64,000 nucleotides of DNA. It comes from Hemerocallis citrina. Lineage: Eukaryota; Streptophyta; Magnoliopsida; Asparagales; Asphodelaceae. Of this stretch, positions 9,179-20,187 are shown one piece after another. The position numbers and the translations under genes are program-made. How positions within the stretch are numbered: the stretch's first letter is position 1; each line of letters opens with the position of its first letter. The DNA is taken from NCBI GenBank assembly GCA_017893485.1, contig CM030364.1:207873384-207937383 (forward strand), in the 5' to 3' direction. Under the pieces are notes generated by a model that saw only the letters and a program-made list of their open reading frames with translations, searched no databases and was not told the origin of the DNA.

Positions 9179-12100
9179 TGTCAAGCCCTGCTTCCCAAGT
9201 AGGAATACAGAATACAGATACGTGACTAAGTCCAGTGAATGGCTTTCACCATTCATAAGCTGTAAGGATCTTTTCAACATTTCACAGGAATAAACAAGGA
9301 TTAAGTAGGAAATAATCAACCACACATGCCTGAATAAATTAATATAGCCAACAGAATTTACTTGAAACAAAATGAATATATCTCAAATAAACCAGATCTG
9401 GAACAAGAGTTATAAATTCTAGGTCAAACAGCCCAATACGAAATAATCCTCGTAACAATTACATTTATTCAAAACAACAGGAAATAAATTGTAGCAAGAA
9501 CTATAGCCAACTAGAATGTTTGGCCACCTACTCCACCAGACAGCTGATCACCAAAGTTTGCAATTTTAACAAATTGCAGGAAGAGGAAAAAGAAATAAAA
9601 TGCCCGTCAATGCAAGTTACGGGCCACTTGTAGTGCAGGCAACAAGTACATGAGAAAACAGATAGACAAGTATAGAGTAACAACAGAAACAAGTACAGAA
9701 TAAGCATGGAATGGAGGTAATAGCAAAACAGAATGACTAACATAAATTAGAAACATATTCAAGTAATATGATGAGGTGACAGGGTGCAGGTAACATGTAA
9801 CAGGTGCCAAGTAGCATGCAAGCATGTATACAAGTAGCAGGTGTCAAGTAGCATGTACAGGTATCAAAAATGTGCAAGTGATCATGTTATTACAGGTCTT
9901 GTACTTAATCCTAACTAGGTAGCACTTCATGTGTGCCAAATTTTACAACATGGTTGCAACATTCAAACAAGTTGCGTTTTAGATTTCATAGTGGACTGTA
10001 TAGGGCCGTGTACTCAAGTATCAGGTAAACAGGTATAAGTACAGGTACAGGTAGGACCTATGGGTCCCCTTCTGAGTACACCTTCCTATAGGGAAGTGTG
10101 TAGCTAGGTAATCAGGTAAACATAATCATGTATCATGTAATCATGAAACACGTAACAGGTGGGAACACGGCCCCCTCCCAAGTACACATTTTTATATTTT
10201 CCACTACTAGATCTTTCCCTTAACCTCTGCTTGATTATGTGTCATTATTATTAAAGAAGGCATACAAGTGCACAAATAGGGTGACAAAAACATGGCAAGA
10301 AGCAAGGAACAACTCAGGTTGGGTAGAAGACATACACGGGTGACAGACAACTCATAATAGATTAGGACAACGAAACTTTCAATTATTAACAGCAAGACAG
10401 TACTGCACCAAAACCAAGATTCCGATTGCCACAAAAGTGCAAATCTAGATCCGTCAGAAAATCTAGAAAATAGACTCTCGGCTGAATCCAGCACAACACA
10501 CACACACACACACACATATAAGTCATATAATAATCACAAAAACAGGGCTCAAAACAGAATTATATACAGAAATCATGTTCAGCTATAAATCACAGAGTTG
10601 CATTCATAAGCATGAAAATGGCATGAAAACATACTGGTTAAATCCAAGAAAAATCTGGGGTACTCCCTAGTATGTCTAGTATTAGCAAATTAAATTTCAT
10701 AATATTCCGACTCAGATAGTATAGTCAAATAAAATAAAAAAACAGTAAGATACAGCAAGTTTGTAAATATGGAACTTTAGACACAGCAGTACCAAAACAG
10801 TGATAAATTACAAAGTTTAACTCGAAATCCAAATCCGTAAAAAGGATTGTACAATAGATATAGCAGGCTACATTTTATATTTACAAAGTTTTTACCAACA
10901 ACAACTAGAATCAGGTTGAAAACATGGTTATTTACTTAACAGCGTGCAATTATGAAAATATAATAATTTGTTCACAAGCATAGAATAGTTTATAAATGTC
11001 ATCAATTAAATCTACAAAAGTTTGGGGTTAATCCCAATCAAGTCTAGTCATACCAAGAAAAATCCAAATTTTATCTTTAACATCGGTTTTAAAATAAATA
11101 ACTATACAGAATTCACATAAAACAGAATCTTGAATTTTCTACACATCTGTAGTAAAACGGCCATAACTCATACCTCACAAATCGAAACTGCGATCTGTCG
11201 AAAATTATGAAAAATAGACAGCGGGGTGTACGATTTATATTCACAAATTTATTCATCTTAACAGGATCTAAAATACAGAAACAAAATAGGGCAGCAGCAA
11301 AAAAAGAGTCCTTCTCATGTATTAAATCAAATAGTTCATTTGCAGCAAATCAAATTTATAACAAAATACAAAACTTGGGGTACTAGATGTCCAAAACAAC
11401 ATGGTATGGGTGTTTAACAAATCTACCACAAGGTACTTCAACTAACACATCAAGCATGCAAGAAATATACAACACATCATGGATCACAAAGCAACATACG
11501 TGCAGGCATCAAGAATCTAATCAGATCTAAGTTAATTTCATGTTGTGTGTGTAACAAAGGCCGACAATAGAGTCAAGATCTAACAAGGGTTTTTCATGAG
11601 ATTGAATCTAGAAACAAAAGTGGCGCTACAGGCAGTATTTAGTACTTGTATATACAACAAAAATTATTACAAGTTACTTGCCTTAGGAAAGACAATGAAT
11701 CCGACGAAAGAATGAGAATAACGGGAATGGATTGCCGGGCGATGAGCACAATCGGCACAGATCTCGAGGATCAAGATGGTGATCAAGACGATGATGATCA
11801 AGCGAATCTGACAGTCAAGATCTCACTTGGCCAAACTTGATCAAACCGCAGCACACAAGAAAGGGCAATCGGGGGTGAGTGTGTGCACTGCGAGGAGGAC
11901 GGCGGTAGACTGGGGCGGATAGGGGCGGCGCGTTGGACAGAGACGGCGGCGCTAGCTGGCACTTCTGTCACTGGTGGTGTCGTTGCTGCTGGCTTTGGGA
12001 GGGGAAAAGATACGAGAGGCAGGGCTGTGTGATGCAGGGAGGCGGCGTCGGGATGAGGGCAGGCCGACGGAAAGGGACCGGTAGTCGGAGGAAGGACGGG

Positions 12101-12192
12101 AGTAGGGGAGCGGAATGCAGGGTAGGGATGAGGTAGAGCGGCTAGGGTTTTTATATAAGTGATTAGGGTTTGGATTATGAGACTTAAATAGT

Positions 12193-12254
<62 letters not shown>

Positions 12255-12613
12255 AGATGAAATTAGGGTTTTGGTGGAGATAACCAGGTTAGGGTATTTG
12301 GGTTGTTGGGTATGGATGGGATCCAATAAGAGATAGGAACAACAACAATAATAGGCCATGAACCCAAAATAATAATAATAATAATAATAATCATAATAAT
12401 AAAATAAATCAACCGATCAACCAGAGATGAAGTAATAGGCAGACAAATTGAATCAAGAAGACCAAATCACAGGCGACAAAACAATAGGTGATTTAGTATT
12501 GGGAATGAAGATCAAATATACGGTTCAGAAGGAATAGAAGAATAAATATAAAAAATTACTCAGAAAAAGATAAATACATCCAAAATACAAGAAAAGGAAA
12601 AACTGGGGTTACA
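9179..12613 (-). repeat. Tekay-B 3' LTR (3,435 bp)
   Basis: Runs from TGTCAAGCCC on the left to GGGGTTACA on the right; on the minus strand it starts TGTAACCCC. The first ~590 bp match the 5' LTR fragment at 24123-24716 with scattered differences. Contents include a GC-rich leader block (11690-12130), a minus-strand TATA-like TTATATAAA near 12152, a conserved AAGGCAAGT donor-like site (11684-11676) and a TA microsatellite. The adjoining 12614-12650 stretch holds the GGTGGCTAGGA polypurine-like tract and the TTTTGAGGACAAAA motif found before Tekay 3' LTRs. Confidence 0.88.
12196..12252. repeat. (TA)n microsatellite
   Basis: About 28 uninterrupted TA units inside the LTR of Tekay-B. An (AAT)n run follows at about 12369-12392. 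Confidence 0.97.
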
Positions 12614-12653
12614 AGTCCTAGCCACCTAACAATAATAATTTTGTCCTCAAAAT

Positions 12654-14160
12654 TCAAACAAGAAGTACGTAGGGTAACGCCAAAAGAAAAAGAAAGAACA
12701 TCAACAAAACGAAAAGATACTCAAACAGATGAGGAAACCTCTGCTGGATCTCCTCCTCCAACTCCCAAGTTGATTCACCCAGCGAGTGAGGATTCAAAGA
12801 AACTCGAACCAGCTTGATGACCTTGTTTTTCAGCACCTTCTCACGCCGGTCCTAGATAGCAACTGGCGAAATCTCACAAGACAGATCCGGGCGCACGGTC
12901 AACTCTGAGTAGACGATCACATGGCTCTCATCATGGAATATCTCCTGAGTTGTAAGACATGAAAAACATCGTGCACTCTAGATAAATCCGGTGGCAATGC
13001 AAGACGATAGGCCACCTTCCCTACTCGTTCCACGATATCAAACGATCCGATAAACCTAGGGCTCAGCTTGCCCCCACCACCAAACCGAATGACACCTCGC
13101 CATGGTGATACCCTTAGGAAAACATGGTCACCAACCTCAAACTCTAAATCTCTCCTATGGACATCAGCCCATCTCCTCTGCTTGTCTTATGCTGCCTGAA
13201 GATGCTTTTTGGTCTGAGTCACCGCATAAACTATCCTGGTGGTCAACTCTGGACCTAACAACTTCCTTTCACCAATGTCATCCCAGCACACGAGTGATCT
13301 GCACTTCCGACCATATAGTGCCTCGAACAGTGCAACTTTAAGACTGGTCTGAAAGCTGTTACTGTACGAGAACTCTACAAGATGCAAATGGTCCTTCTAT
13401 GATCCACCAAACTGCAATACACAAGACCTCAACATGTCTGCTAGAGTCTGGATGGTCCTCTCCGACTGTCCATTTGTCTGGGGATGAAAAGCTGTACTGT
13501 ACTTCAATTTACTCCCTAAACTAATCTGAAGACTCTCCCAAAACTGAGACCTGAATCTTGTATCCCTGTCGGATACAATACTGATTGGAACCCCATGAAG
13601 TCTAATGATCTCTTGCATGTACTTCTCAGCTAGGCTCTCGGTATATTGTTCGACTCGGAAGGGAATGAAGTGAGCACTCTTCGTCAGTCAGTCGAAAATC
13701 ACCCAAATGGCATTGTAACCCTTCGGACTCCTCGGCAAAGCGGTCACAAAATCCATAGTGATGTGTTCCCAGTTCCACTCCGGAATGAAAAGCGATTGAA
13801 GAAATCTGGCGGTTCTCTGATAGTCTGCCTTCACCTGCTGGCAGATCAAACACTGAGATACAAACCGAGCCACCGCCCTCTTCATACCATGCCACCAGAA
13901 GTGAAGCTTCAAGTCCTTATACATCTTAGTATCACCAGGATGAATAGAGTACGACGACTGGTGGGCTTCCTCAAGCAACCTCTGACGAACTTCACCCTTC
14001 GGGACACACAACCTGGACCCAAAACGAAGCGATCCACCTTTGTGAATAACTATACCTGTTCTGGAACCGGCCTCAACCTCTGCTCTGAATCCTTGCAACT
14101 GCTTATCACCAGCCTGAGCCACTTTAATCTACTCGACTAGAGACAACTGAAGTTGTAGCA
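12654..14160 (-). pseudogene. Tekay-B integrase with C-terminal chromodomain
   Basis: Zinc-binding part at 14122-13900: HQSSYSIHPGDTKMYKDL then FVSQCLICQQVK (HHCC pattern). Catalytic core: D in ITMDFVTALP, D in PISIVSDRDTRF and E in NGQSERTIQTL, all present. The C-terminus has KLSPRFIG and a chromodomain (KNKVIKLVRVSLNPHSLGES, then TWELEEEIQQRFPHLF at 12836-12700), which in this lineage directs integration to heterochromatin. Stops interrupt it after VIFD (13687), after QFGGS (13397), after HLQAA (13187) and before DRREKVL (about 12855), with at least one frameshift near 13000-13100. Non-functional. Confidence 0.9.
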
Positions 14161-15471
14161 TCATGCAACTCCGATCAGAATTAGGCAAAAATACATCCAA
14201 CTCCAACCTCCGCATCTGCTCAACCAATCCCTCTGCTGAGTCAGGAACATGGCTACTGGTCTCCTGCTCGAAGCATCTGGCACCAGGTTCACTTTACTTG
14301 GATGGTATTGGAAACTGATGTTATAGTCGGCCAAGAATTCCAACCAACGCCTCTGCCTCATGTTCAATTCCTTTTGGGTGAATACATACTTGAGACTTTT
14401 GTGGTCGGTAAAGATCTCTACTCGGTCTCCAAATAAATAATGTCTTCACAGCTTCAAAGCAAAGACACTGCTGCCAACTTCAGATCATGAGTCGGATAGT
14501 TCCTCTCATGTGGTCTCAACTGCCTCGATGCAACAACTCGGCCCTTCTACATCAAAACTGCACCAAGACCCTTGCCAAAAGCGTTACAGTGAATCACAAA
14601 TCCGCCTGAACCATCTGGAATAGTCAGTACAGGCACTGACGTCAACTTGCTTTTCAACTCAGCAAAAGCTTTACTGCAAGCCCCATCCCAAATAAACTTC
14701 TGATCCTTCCCTGTCAACTTCGTCAAAGGCCCTGCTATCTTTGAAAAATCTTGGACGAATTTTCGATAATATCCAGCTAGACCAAGGAAACTTCTCACCT
14801 CCGAAACTTACTTGGGCACTGGCCAATCTCTCACTGCAACAACCTTGGACGGATCAACTGAGATACCATCGCCCGAGATAATGTGCCCTAAGAAGGTAAC
14901 TCGGTCCAACAAGAACTCACAATTGCTGAGTTTCCCATAGAGCTAATTCTCCCTCAAAGTTTGTAGAACCAACCTTAGATGCTCAGCGTGATCCTCCTGG
15001 TTCCAAGAATACACCAGAATGTCATCTATGAAGACCACCACAAATCTATCTAGGAATAGGGAAAAGACCCTATTCATCAGACTCATGAACACAGGTGGTG
15101 TATTCGTGACCCCGAAAGGCATCACTAGGAATTCATAGTGCCCATATCTAGTCCTGAACGCTGTCTTCTGCACATCAGTCGCTTTCACCTTGACCTGATG
15201 ATACCCTGAGCGAAGATCCAACTTTGAAAAGACTGACACTCCACCCAACTGATCAAACAAGTCATCAGTCCTAGGCAGCAGATACCGGTTCTTCACAGTA
15301 ACACTGTTCAGTTTCCGATAATCGATACACAGTTGATGGCTACCGTCCTTCTTGCTGACAAAAAGAACTGGAGCTCCCCACGGTGAAATACTGGGTCTAA
15401 TGAACCCCAAATCTAGCAAACCCTGAATCTGCACCTTCAACTCTGCTAGCTCAATCGGTGCCATCCTGTAG
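14161..15471 (-). pseudogene. Tekay-B reverse transcriptase and RNase H
   Basis: RT at 15464-14943 includes [66 protein letters not shown] and the catalytic FIDDILVYS, so the RT active site is intact. After TLREN a stop interrupts the palm/thumb; [16 protein letters not shown] and VRSFLGLAGYYRKFVQDFSK follow. In RNase H the first catalytic Asp is Asn (FVIHCNAFGKGLG, where element C has [13 protein letters not shown]), and the rest to QRRWLEFLADYNISFQYHPS has stops and a frameshift near 14450. The RT N-terminus continues across A2 at 18673. Confidence 0.9.
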
Positions 15472-16038
15472 GAACTCTTCTGTAATTCTCTGAATTTTTA
15501 TTTAATGAGAATTGTTGATTTTTACGTGTTGTGCACGTACAAATTTTGTATGTATATTTTCTTACAAAATTATCACTTATAACATGAACAAATAAACATT
15601 TTTTTTCTTTCTCTTTATTTTCTAAAAGCTTATTTTAAAAGCCTAAGATTTGTTTTTCTAATTTAAGCCCACCCTAATTAATTAAAAACTTTATTTTGAC
15701 CCATGAGCCTAAAGCCCACTATTTTTGAAGCCCACAAATTAATTAATCTTTTAATTGTCACAACTTGTCATGTAGATACAATTAGTAGACAATTAATTAA
15801 TTAATTTTGGTACAACATAATAATGGGGGGTACTAGGAAGGGCACGTGCACACACTAGAGTGTGCATTGCACACCCTTCTAGGGTGGCCGGATTGTGGAG
15901 AGAGAGAGAGAGAGAGTGGGATGAAGTTGAGGGGTGGTTATGTGATCATGGAAGTTGCTACAGCTTTCCAATTCATCTTGGTCCTTAATCTCTAACTCCT
16001 TGGTTAAATCCTAGCCATCTATTCTCATCCTAAAAGTG

Positions 16039-16046
16039 TATAAATA
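16039..16046 (+). promoter_or_regulatory. TATA box of A2
   Basis: TATAAATA preceded by CATCCTAAAAGTG. The same motif at the same offset occurs in A3 (23028-23021, minus), A4 (32769-32776) and A5 (51122-51115, minus), which supports it as the LTR promoter. Confidence 0.75.
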
Positions 16047-16935
16047 CCCATATATTTCTTCTCATTAGTACATTACACAATTCATTAAGATAGAAAAGAT
16101 AAGAGAGCAAAAGATTGAGAGGCATTAGTGATCAAAAGATTAGAGTGTGCAGAATTGTGTGTGTTCCAACCTAGAGGTGGCCGGCCAATCATCCAAGGAG
16201 TTCAAGGAGGGCTCGGGTTCCATCAAGCTCAAGGAGGAGAAGGCATTTGCAATATAATCTAGGAGGAGAATGGTACTTTCTTGCATTCTAGGATCTTTCA
16301 TTTCGTTTTCTCCAATAGGTGGGTGTTTCTCATGCTTCTAAAATCTAGATACCATGCTAGGAATGATTTGATGAAATTGTTAAAGAACAACTAGTTGGAT
16401 TTGGACTCATGTTTGCTTAATTAGAGATGAGATGGTAATTTAGAAAAATGTTTGTTAAAATGGTTGCTAGTTGATTATTTGTGAAATGAAGTGTTAGAAA
16501 CTATCATGATTGCCATGATAGATGTCTATGAATTATGCTATGTGAAGAAATTTATGATTATGAGACAAGGGATGAATTGAATGCTTCATGTGGAATTGTT
16601 TGTTTAAATTAGAGTAAACTCTATTGTAGGAAAGAGGAGAATTTTGTGTTCTAAATTGATGTAGATGGTTAAATAATTAAAGAATGAAGAAATAAAGTAT
16701 TTTTTTTGTAGAAATTTATATTGTAAATTTTGTGAAAATGAAATTGTTCTAAATGTCGAAATTATGGACATAGAACACCAAATGAGATAAAAAATGCATG
16801 TGTTATTGGTAAGTAAGGAATTTAAAAATACTAGTTTACCGTATTTGTATATATATTAAAATCTGGAGAGTTTTAACTCAAAAAGAGAAGAAAAAGAACT
16901 AAAAACATTTTGGGAATTTGAAAAACCTAGTAGCA

Positions 16936-17176
16936 CAGTCGACCGACTATATTGAAACAGTCGACTACCCTAACTATTTGTTTTTGAGTTCAAATCTTTG
17001 CAGAACAGTCGACCGATTATATTGAAACATTCGACTGCCCTGATTATTTGTTTTCGAGTTCAAATCTTTGCGGAACAGACCGACTACAATGTAACAGTCG
17101 ACTACCCTAACTATTGGTTTTCGAGTTGTACATCCTCACAGAACAACCGACTGTCCATGTTTTAACAGTCAACTGC
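16936..17176 (+). repeat. 70-bp GTCGAC repeat array in A2
   Basis: Four units starting near 16936, 17006, 17076 and 17144. Each has CAGTCGACCGACTA-type sequence, then ~15 bp later AACAGTCGACTRCCC, so each unit carries two near-palindromic SalI-like motifs. Related motifs are in A6 at the equivalent position. A3, A4 and A5 have tRNA-like modules there instead. Confidence 0.85.
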
Positions 17177-17893
17177 CCTGAAGTTTCAAATAATGTCTGG
17201 ATTTTCGTGAGAACATTTTCTATAACCTGTGGCCTAGTATAAATAAGAATTTGAGGCTATTTTTGGCAAAAAAAAGAATTTATTATTTTATTAGTTTAAA
17301 TTTCTTTGAATAAAGAAAAATATATGCCTTGTTTAAAAGAGTTTTGAAATGAGTTTTTGCCATGAAAGTGTGAATTTTTGATAAAATGACAGTACAGTAA
17401 TTACATGGGAAGAATGAATTATGAATGTGACAAGTTAGAAAAAAAAACAAATTCTTTTGTTTATGCATGAGTTTGTACTTGAAAGTGAAATTTAATGCTA
17501 TGACGAATTATGAAAGATTTTATGAGTATGAATACACAAATTCTATGAACATAAAAGGAAAATTATTGTTCATCATGAAAAAGACTTTATGACTGTGAAA
17601 ACTCGATTTTGTGATTGTGAATTGAAATAGAGAACTAGAGTGTAGTTAAGCCTCATATCGGCATTGAAAGAGATATGTTGAAATGAAATTTGAGATGAAA
17701 AGACCAAGATTGGGTCATGTTGAATAGATGATTAAGATCGGTATAGTGGAAAGGCTAACTCTAAAGAATTGATTTTGTTCATGATTCAAATAACTAAGGA
17801 TTAGATACATAGTGAAGAGGTGATAAAAATAAGAGAAAAACACGAGTATGAGGGCCTCAGAGCTACGGTGTGAGAGTATTCACAGGCTGTCTT

Positions 17894-18036
17894 CACGATG
17901 AGTCGTGACATGATATGGATATGTCTCCAGGATTCCGTACTGCAGGCGACGCTCGTGGGGTGTTTGGTGACTGCGGGTGATGTCATGTCCCATGATGGAG
18001 GCAGAATTGTCCATAGGTTCTTCACGATGCATCGTG
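17894..18036 (+). other. Paired hairpins of family A, copy A2
   Basis: CACGA-TGAG-TCGTG at 17894-17907 and CACGA-TGCA-TCGTG at 18023-18036, both perfect 5-bp stems about 130 bp apart. Same positions as the CTTGA/TCAAG stems of A1. Confidence 0.6.
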
Positions 18037-18672
18037 ACATGACGTGGGATTCCCCTCTAGGCTGCCTAGATATAAGCTCGTAAGTCATAGAACATCTAGG
18101 ATACTTATCGTAGTTACAGTAGTAGTTTAAGTCATAACGATGGATTGAACCCTACAAGATGAAGAACGGTTAAGGGCTTGCCCTCAAACCTATGTAGTAT
18201 GGGATGCATAGGATCTGAACAAGTGCGCATTAGTGTCATCTAATATAAATAACTGCATTAAGGACTAAGTGCACCGCACAACACGACATCAATAGAATAG
18301 TCCCTTGTAGTTCTGTTTGTGATCAAGCTTGTGGTTTGTTTAAGTATTTGAGAATCGTTATACTGTTTCGGCATAGAGAGGATAGCCGTGTATAATATTT
18401 CGTCGATTGTAAGCAACTGACGCGCCCATAGTTTTTATGCAGGGTAAAGTTATTAGCAAGACTAAAGAATGCATGTTGATTAAAGAATGATTTAGGTGTT
18501 GTACATTTCAATTCATGTAACTTGTTGTAAATTGCTTCCGCTGTAAATATATAATGAAAGTGTAAACTCTGATGTAACAAAAAGTTTTATTTCCATGTAA
18601 AATTGTACGAAAGAAGTGTAAAGATCCTGTGGAACTTCCAGTTCAGTCTGTTTTGGAATTCGGGGTGTTACA

Positions 18673-19218
18673 TCTTCGATATCGACATCGTACCAGGCTG
18701 AAATTTAATACCGAACTCTACATCCCTATAAGGGGGTAAGCCAGGAAACTCCTCTGAAAATACATCGAGAAATTCCCGAGAGGTGCAGCCTCACAGCCTG
18801 TGTGCAACTCCACAGCACAAGTCTCCTGATCAACTGCAGTCTCAGCTCGGCCAAGGGGTGTCTCCCCGACATGGTACTCAAAATCCGTGTGACCTGGGAT
18901 TCGAATACAAATTTCTTGGCACGACAATCAATGACAACATGGGACTCATCCAACCAATCCATATCGAGAATAACATCGAATTCTGAATTCCCAATTACGA
19001 CCAGGTCAGCCTTAAAATCTGCGCCACCAATAACCACGGGTTACTTCTTGCATTCCCAGAACAAAAGACAACATCACCACCCGTGACAATGTTCCAAGCC
19101 TCTGACATGATGCTACACTCCAACTGATGACGATCCATAAAGTGGGAATAGACGGAGAAATGGGTCGCCCCGGAATCAAAGAGAACATGAGCAGGGAAAG
19201 AACAAACTAGGACAATAC
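18673..19218 (-). pseudogene. Tekay-B protease and RT linker
   Basis: Begins at the exon edge GIVLVCSFPAHV, then the active site LFDSGATHFSVYSHF near 19170. Next come SEFDVILDMDWLDESHVVID and the linker GETPLG...SWLTPLIGM, which reads into the VQPGT-type sequence interrupted by A2. DSGATH is the normal aspartic protease site of chromoviruses. The stretch between 19085 and 19037 has a frameshift, since FCSGNARSNPWLLV ends in one frame and VIGGADFKADLVVIGNSEFD resumes in another. It must be joined to gag across the 19219-19361 insert. Confidence 0.87.
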
Positions 19219-19361
19219 CTAAGATAGAGTCAAAAAGCAAGGGAAGAAGAATTGATGATTAAGGGGTGAGGAATAACATGAAGAAAAGATAATATGAATG
19301 AATAGTGCCATATAAATGAAAGAAGCAAAGTAAATAACAAAACAACAAAATGCAAAGATAC
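19219..19361 (-). other. Intron-like insert 2 (143 bp, GT-AG) at the gag/pro junction
   Basis: On the minus strand it starts GTATCTTTGCATTTTG after GTTGTTGCAG and ends TTTTTGACTCTATCTTAG before GTATTGTCC. It is T-rich, not a multiple of three, and has a TAG stop at its 3' edge in the gag frame. Removing it joins GCA-G to GT-ATT and gives the continuous chain EGVVA-GIVLVCSFPAHVLFDSG. Elements C and D keep a homologous T-rich 3' part before their protease. Confidence 0.6.
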
Positions 19362-20187
19362 CTGCAACAACTCCTTCTGCCGTCTCAGCATCTGTAGCTA
19401 TCAGGTTGTAAGCCTGACCTCTTCTAGGAGCCACGGTCCTCTTACCGACAATCTGGCACTGAGGAGGAAGAGGTGGCCTGACCGGACCACGAGCTGGCAC
19501 TTCCTGCTGAACTGGACCCCAGACTGGAAGAGCCATCTGCTGCTACGGGCAATCCCGCAGTGAGTGGTCAACAACATCACACCTAAAGCATCGACGGTTG
19601 GCTCGCATATAGTCCCTGCGATTATGCCCAGCCAGCTGGCAGAAGTCATAAAAACTAGCTCCCTTAGGAGAAGCAGAAGAGTAGGGAGCCACCCTAACCG
19701 GATGGGCTGGGACAGGCCTCCGAATCGGCCCACCAGAAGGCCTAACAGCAGCAGCGAGGTGCTGAACAGTTTGTTGGGGAGGAGCTAACCTGCTGCGAGC
19801 CTGCTCTTAAGCTCGGGCTGCCTCAAGAGCCACAGCATAGGTACGTAGGCAAAGGAAAACGAGATGCATCTGAATATCTCGCTCAAGCCCCAGAAGGAAT
19901 CTCTGGGCCCTGTCCTCTTCGTTCCCCACTAGAACGGCTGCGAAGCGGCTAAGCCTGGTGAATTCTGCCGCGTACTCATCCACTGACCTGGCACCCTGTT
20001 TCAAGAGAGTCTCATGTTACAACATTGCATGAACAATATGTAACAAAGTCCCAAAAAAGAACAACGACCAACCTGTTTCAGGGCAAGGAACTGCTGCTCC
20101 ATCTCAACCCGAGTGTTGCTAGGGAAGAACTTCTCCAAGAAGCTCCTGGTGAACGTGGTCCAAGCAATGGGCCGTTCGAGCCGTTCG
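19362..20187 (-). pseudogene. gag: Tekay-B gag, middle and C-terminal part
   Basis: From A3 leftward: ERLERPIAWTTFTRSFLEKF, FPSNTRVEMEQQFLALKQ, then the 77-bp intron-like insert (19996-20072), then GARSVDEYAAEFTRLSRFA, VLVGNEEDRAQRFLLGLERD, a proline-rich tail and QPIRLGWL. The frame shifts near 19530-19730, where the zinc-knuckle region should be; CDVVDH-type remnants near 19570 suggest a broken CCHC. It ends at DAETAEGVVA, next to insert 2. The motif order is that of Tekay Gag. Decay includes a stop near 19806. Confidence 0.85.
19996..20072 (-). other. Intron-like insert 1 (77 bp, GT-AG) inside gag
   Basis: On the minus strand it begins GTTGGTCGTTG after CTGAAACAG and ends CTCTCTTGAAACAG before GGTGCCAGG. 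The insert is T-rich, not a multiple of three, and contains an in-frame TGA. Removing it gives LALKQ-GARSVDEYAAEF, the uninterrupted Gag motif of the family. TGAAACAG occurs at both edges, so a small duplication-type insertion is the alternative. Confidence 0.6.

Larger units (their letters stand above)
15481..18672 (+). mobile_element. Family-A solo LTR, copy A2 (3,192 bp)
   Basis: Starts TGTAATTCTCTGAATTTTT and ends GGAATTCGGGGTGTTACA. It is flanked by a perfect 5-bp duplication, TCTTC (15476-15480 and 18673-18677), and removing it rejoins the Tekay-B pol frame. No primer site, polypurine tract or coding frame is present, so it is a solo LTR or an element without an internal domain. A TATA box (16039-16046) sits about 560 bp in, followed by a GCCGGCC-containing leader. 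A GTGGGTG donor-like site lies near 16319, a TATGCAG acceptor-like site near 18442, and a GTCGAC array at 16936-17176. Confidence 0.92.

Noticed and set aside
11952..12359. Frame containing an (IY)n tract
   Set aside because: Produced by translating the TA microsatellite inside the Tekay-B LTR.
16936..17176. CRISPR-like array
   Set aside because: Spacers are themselves repeated, there is no cas gene, and the host is a plant; it is a simple tandem repeat.
15481..18672. DNA transposon with 15-bp inverted ends
   Set aside because: TG...CA termini, 5-bp duplications, a TATA-type promoter and relation of the ends to Ty3/gypsy LTRs fit an LTR better; no transposase and no other evidence for a TIR element.
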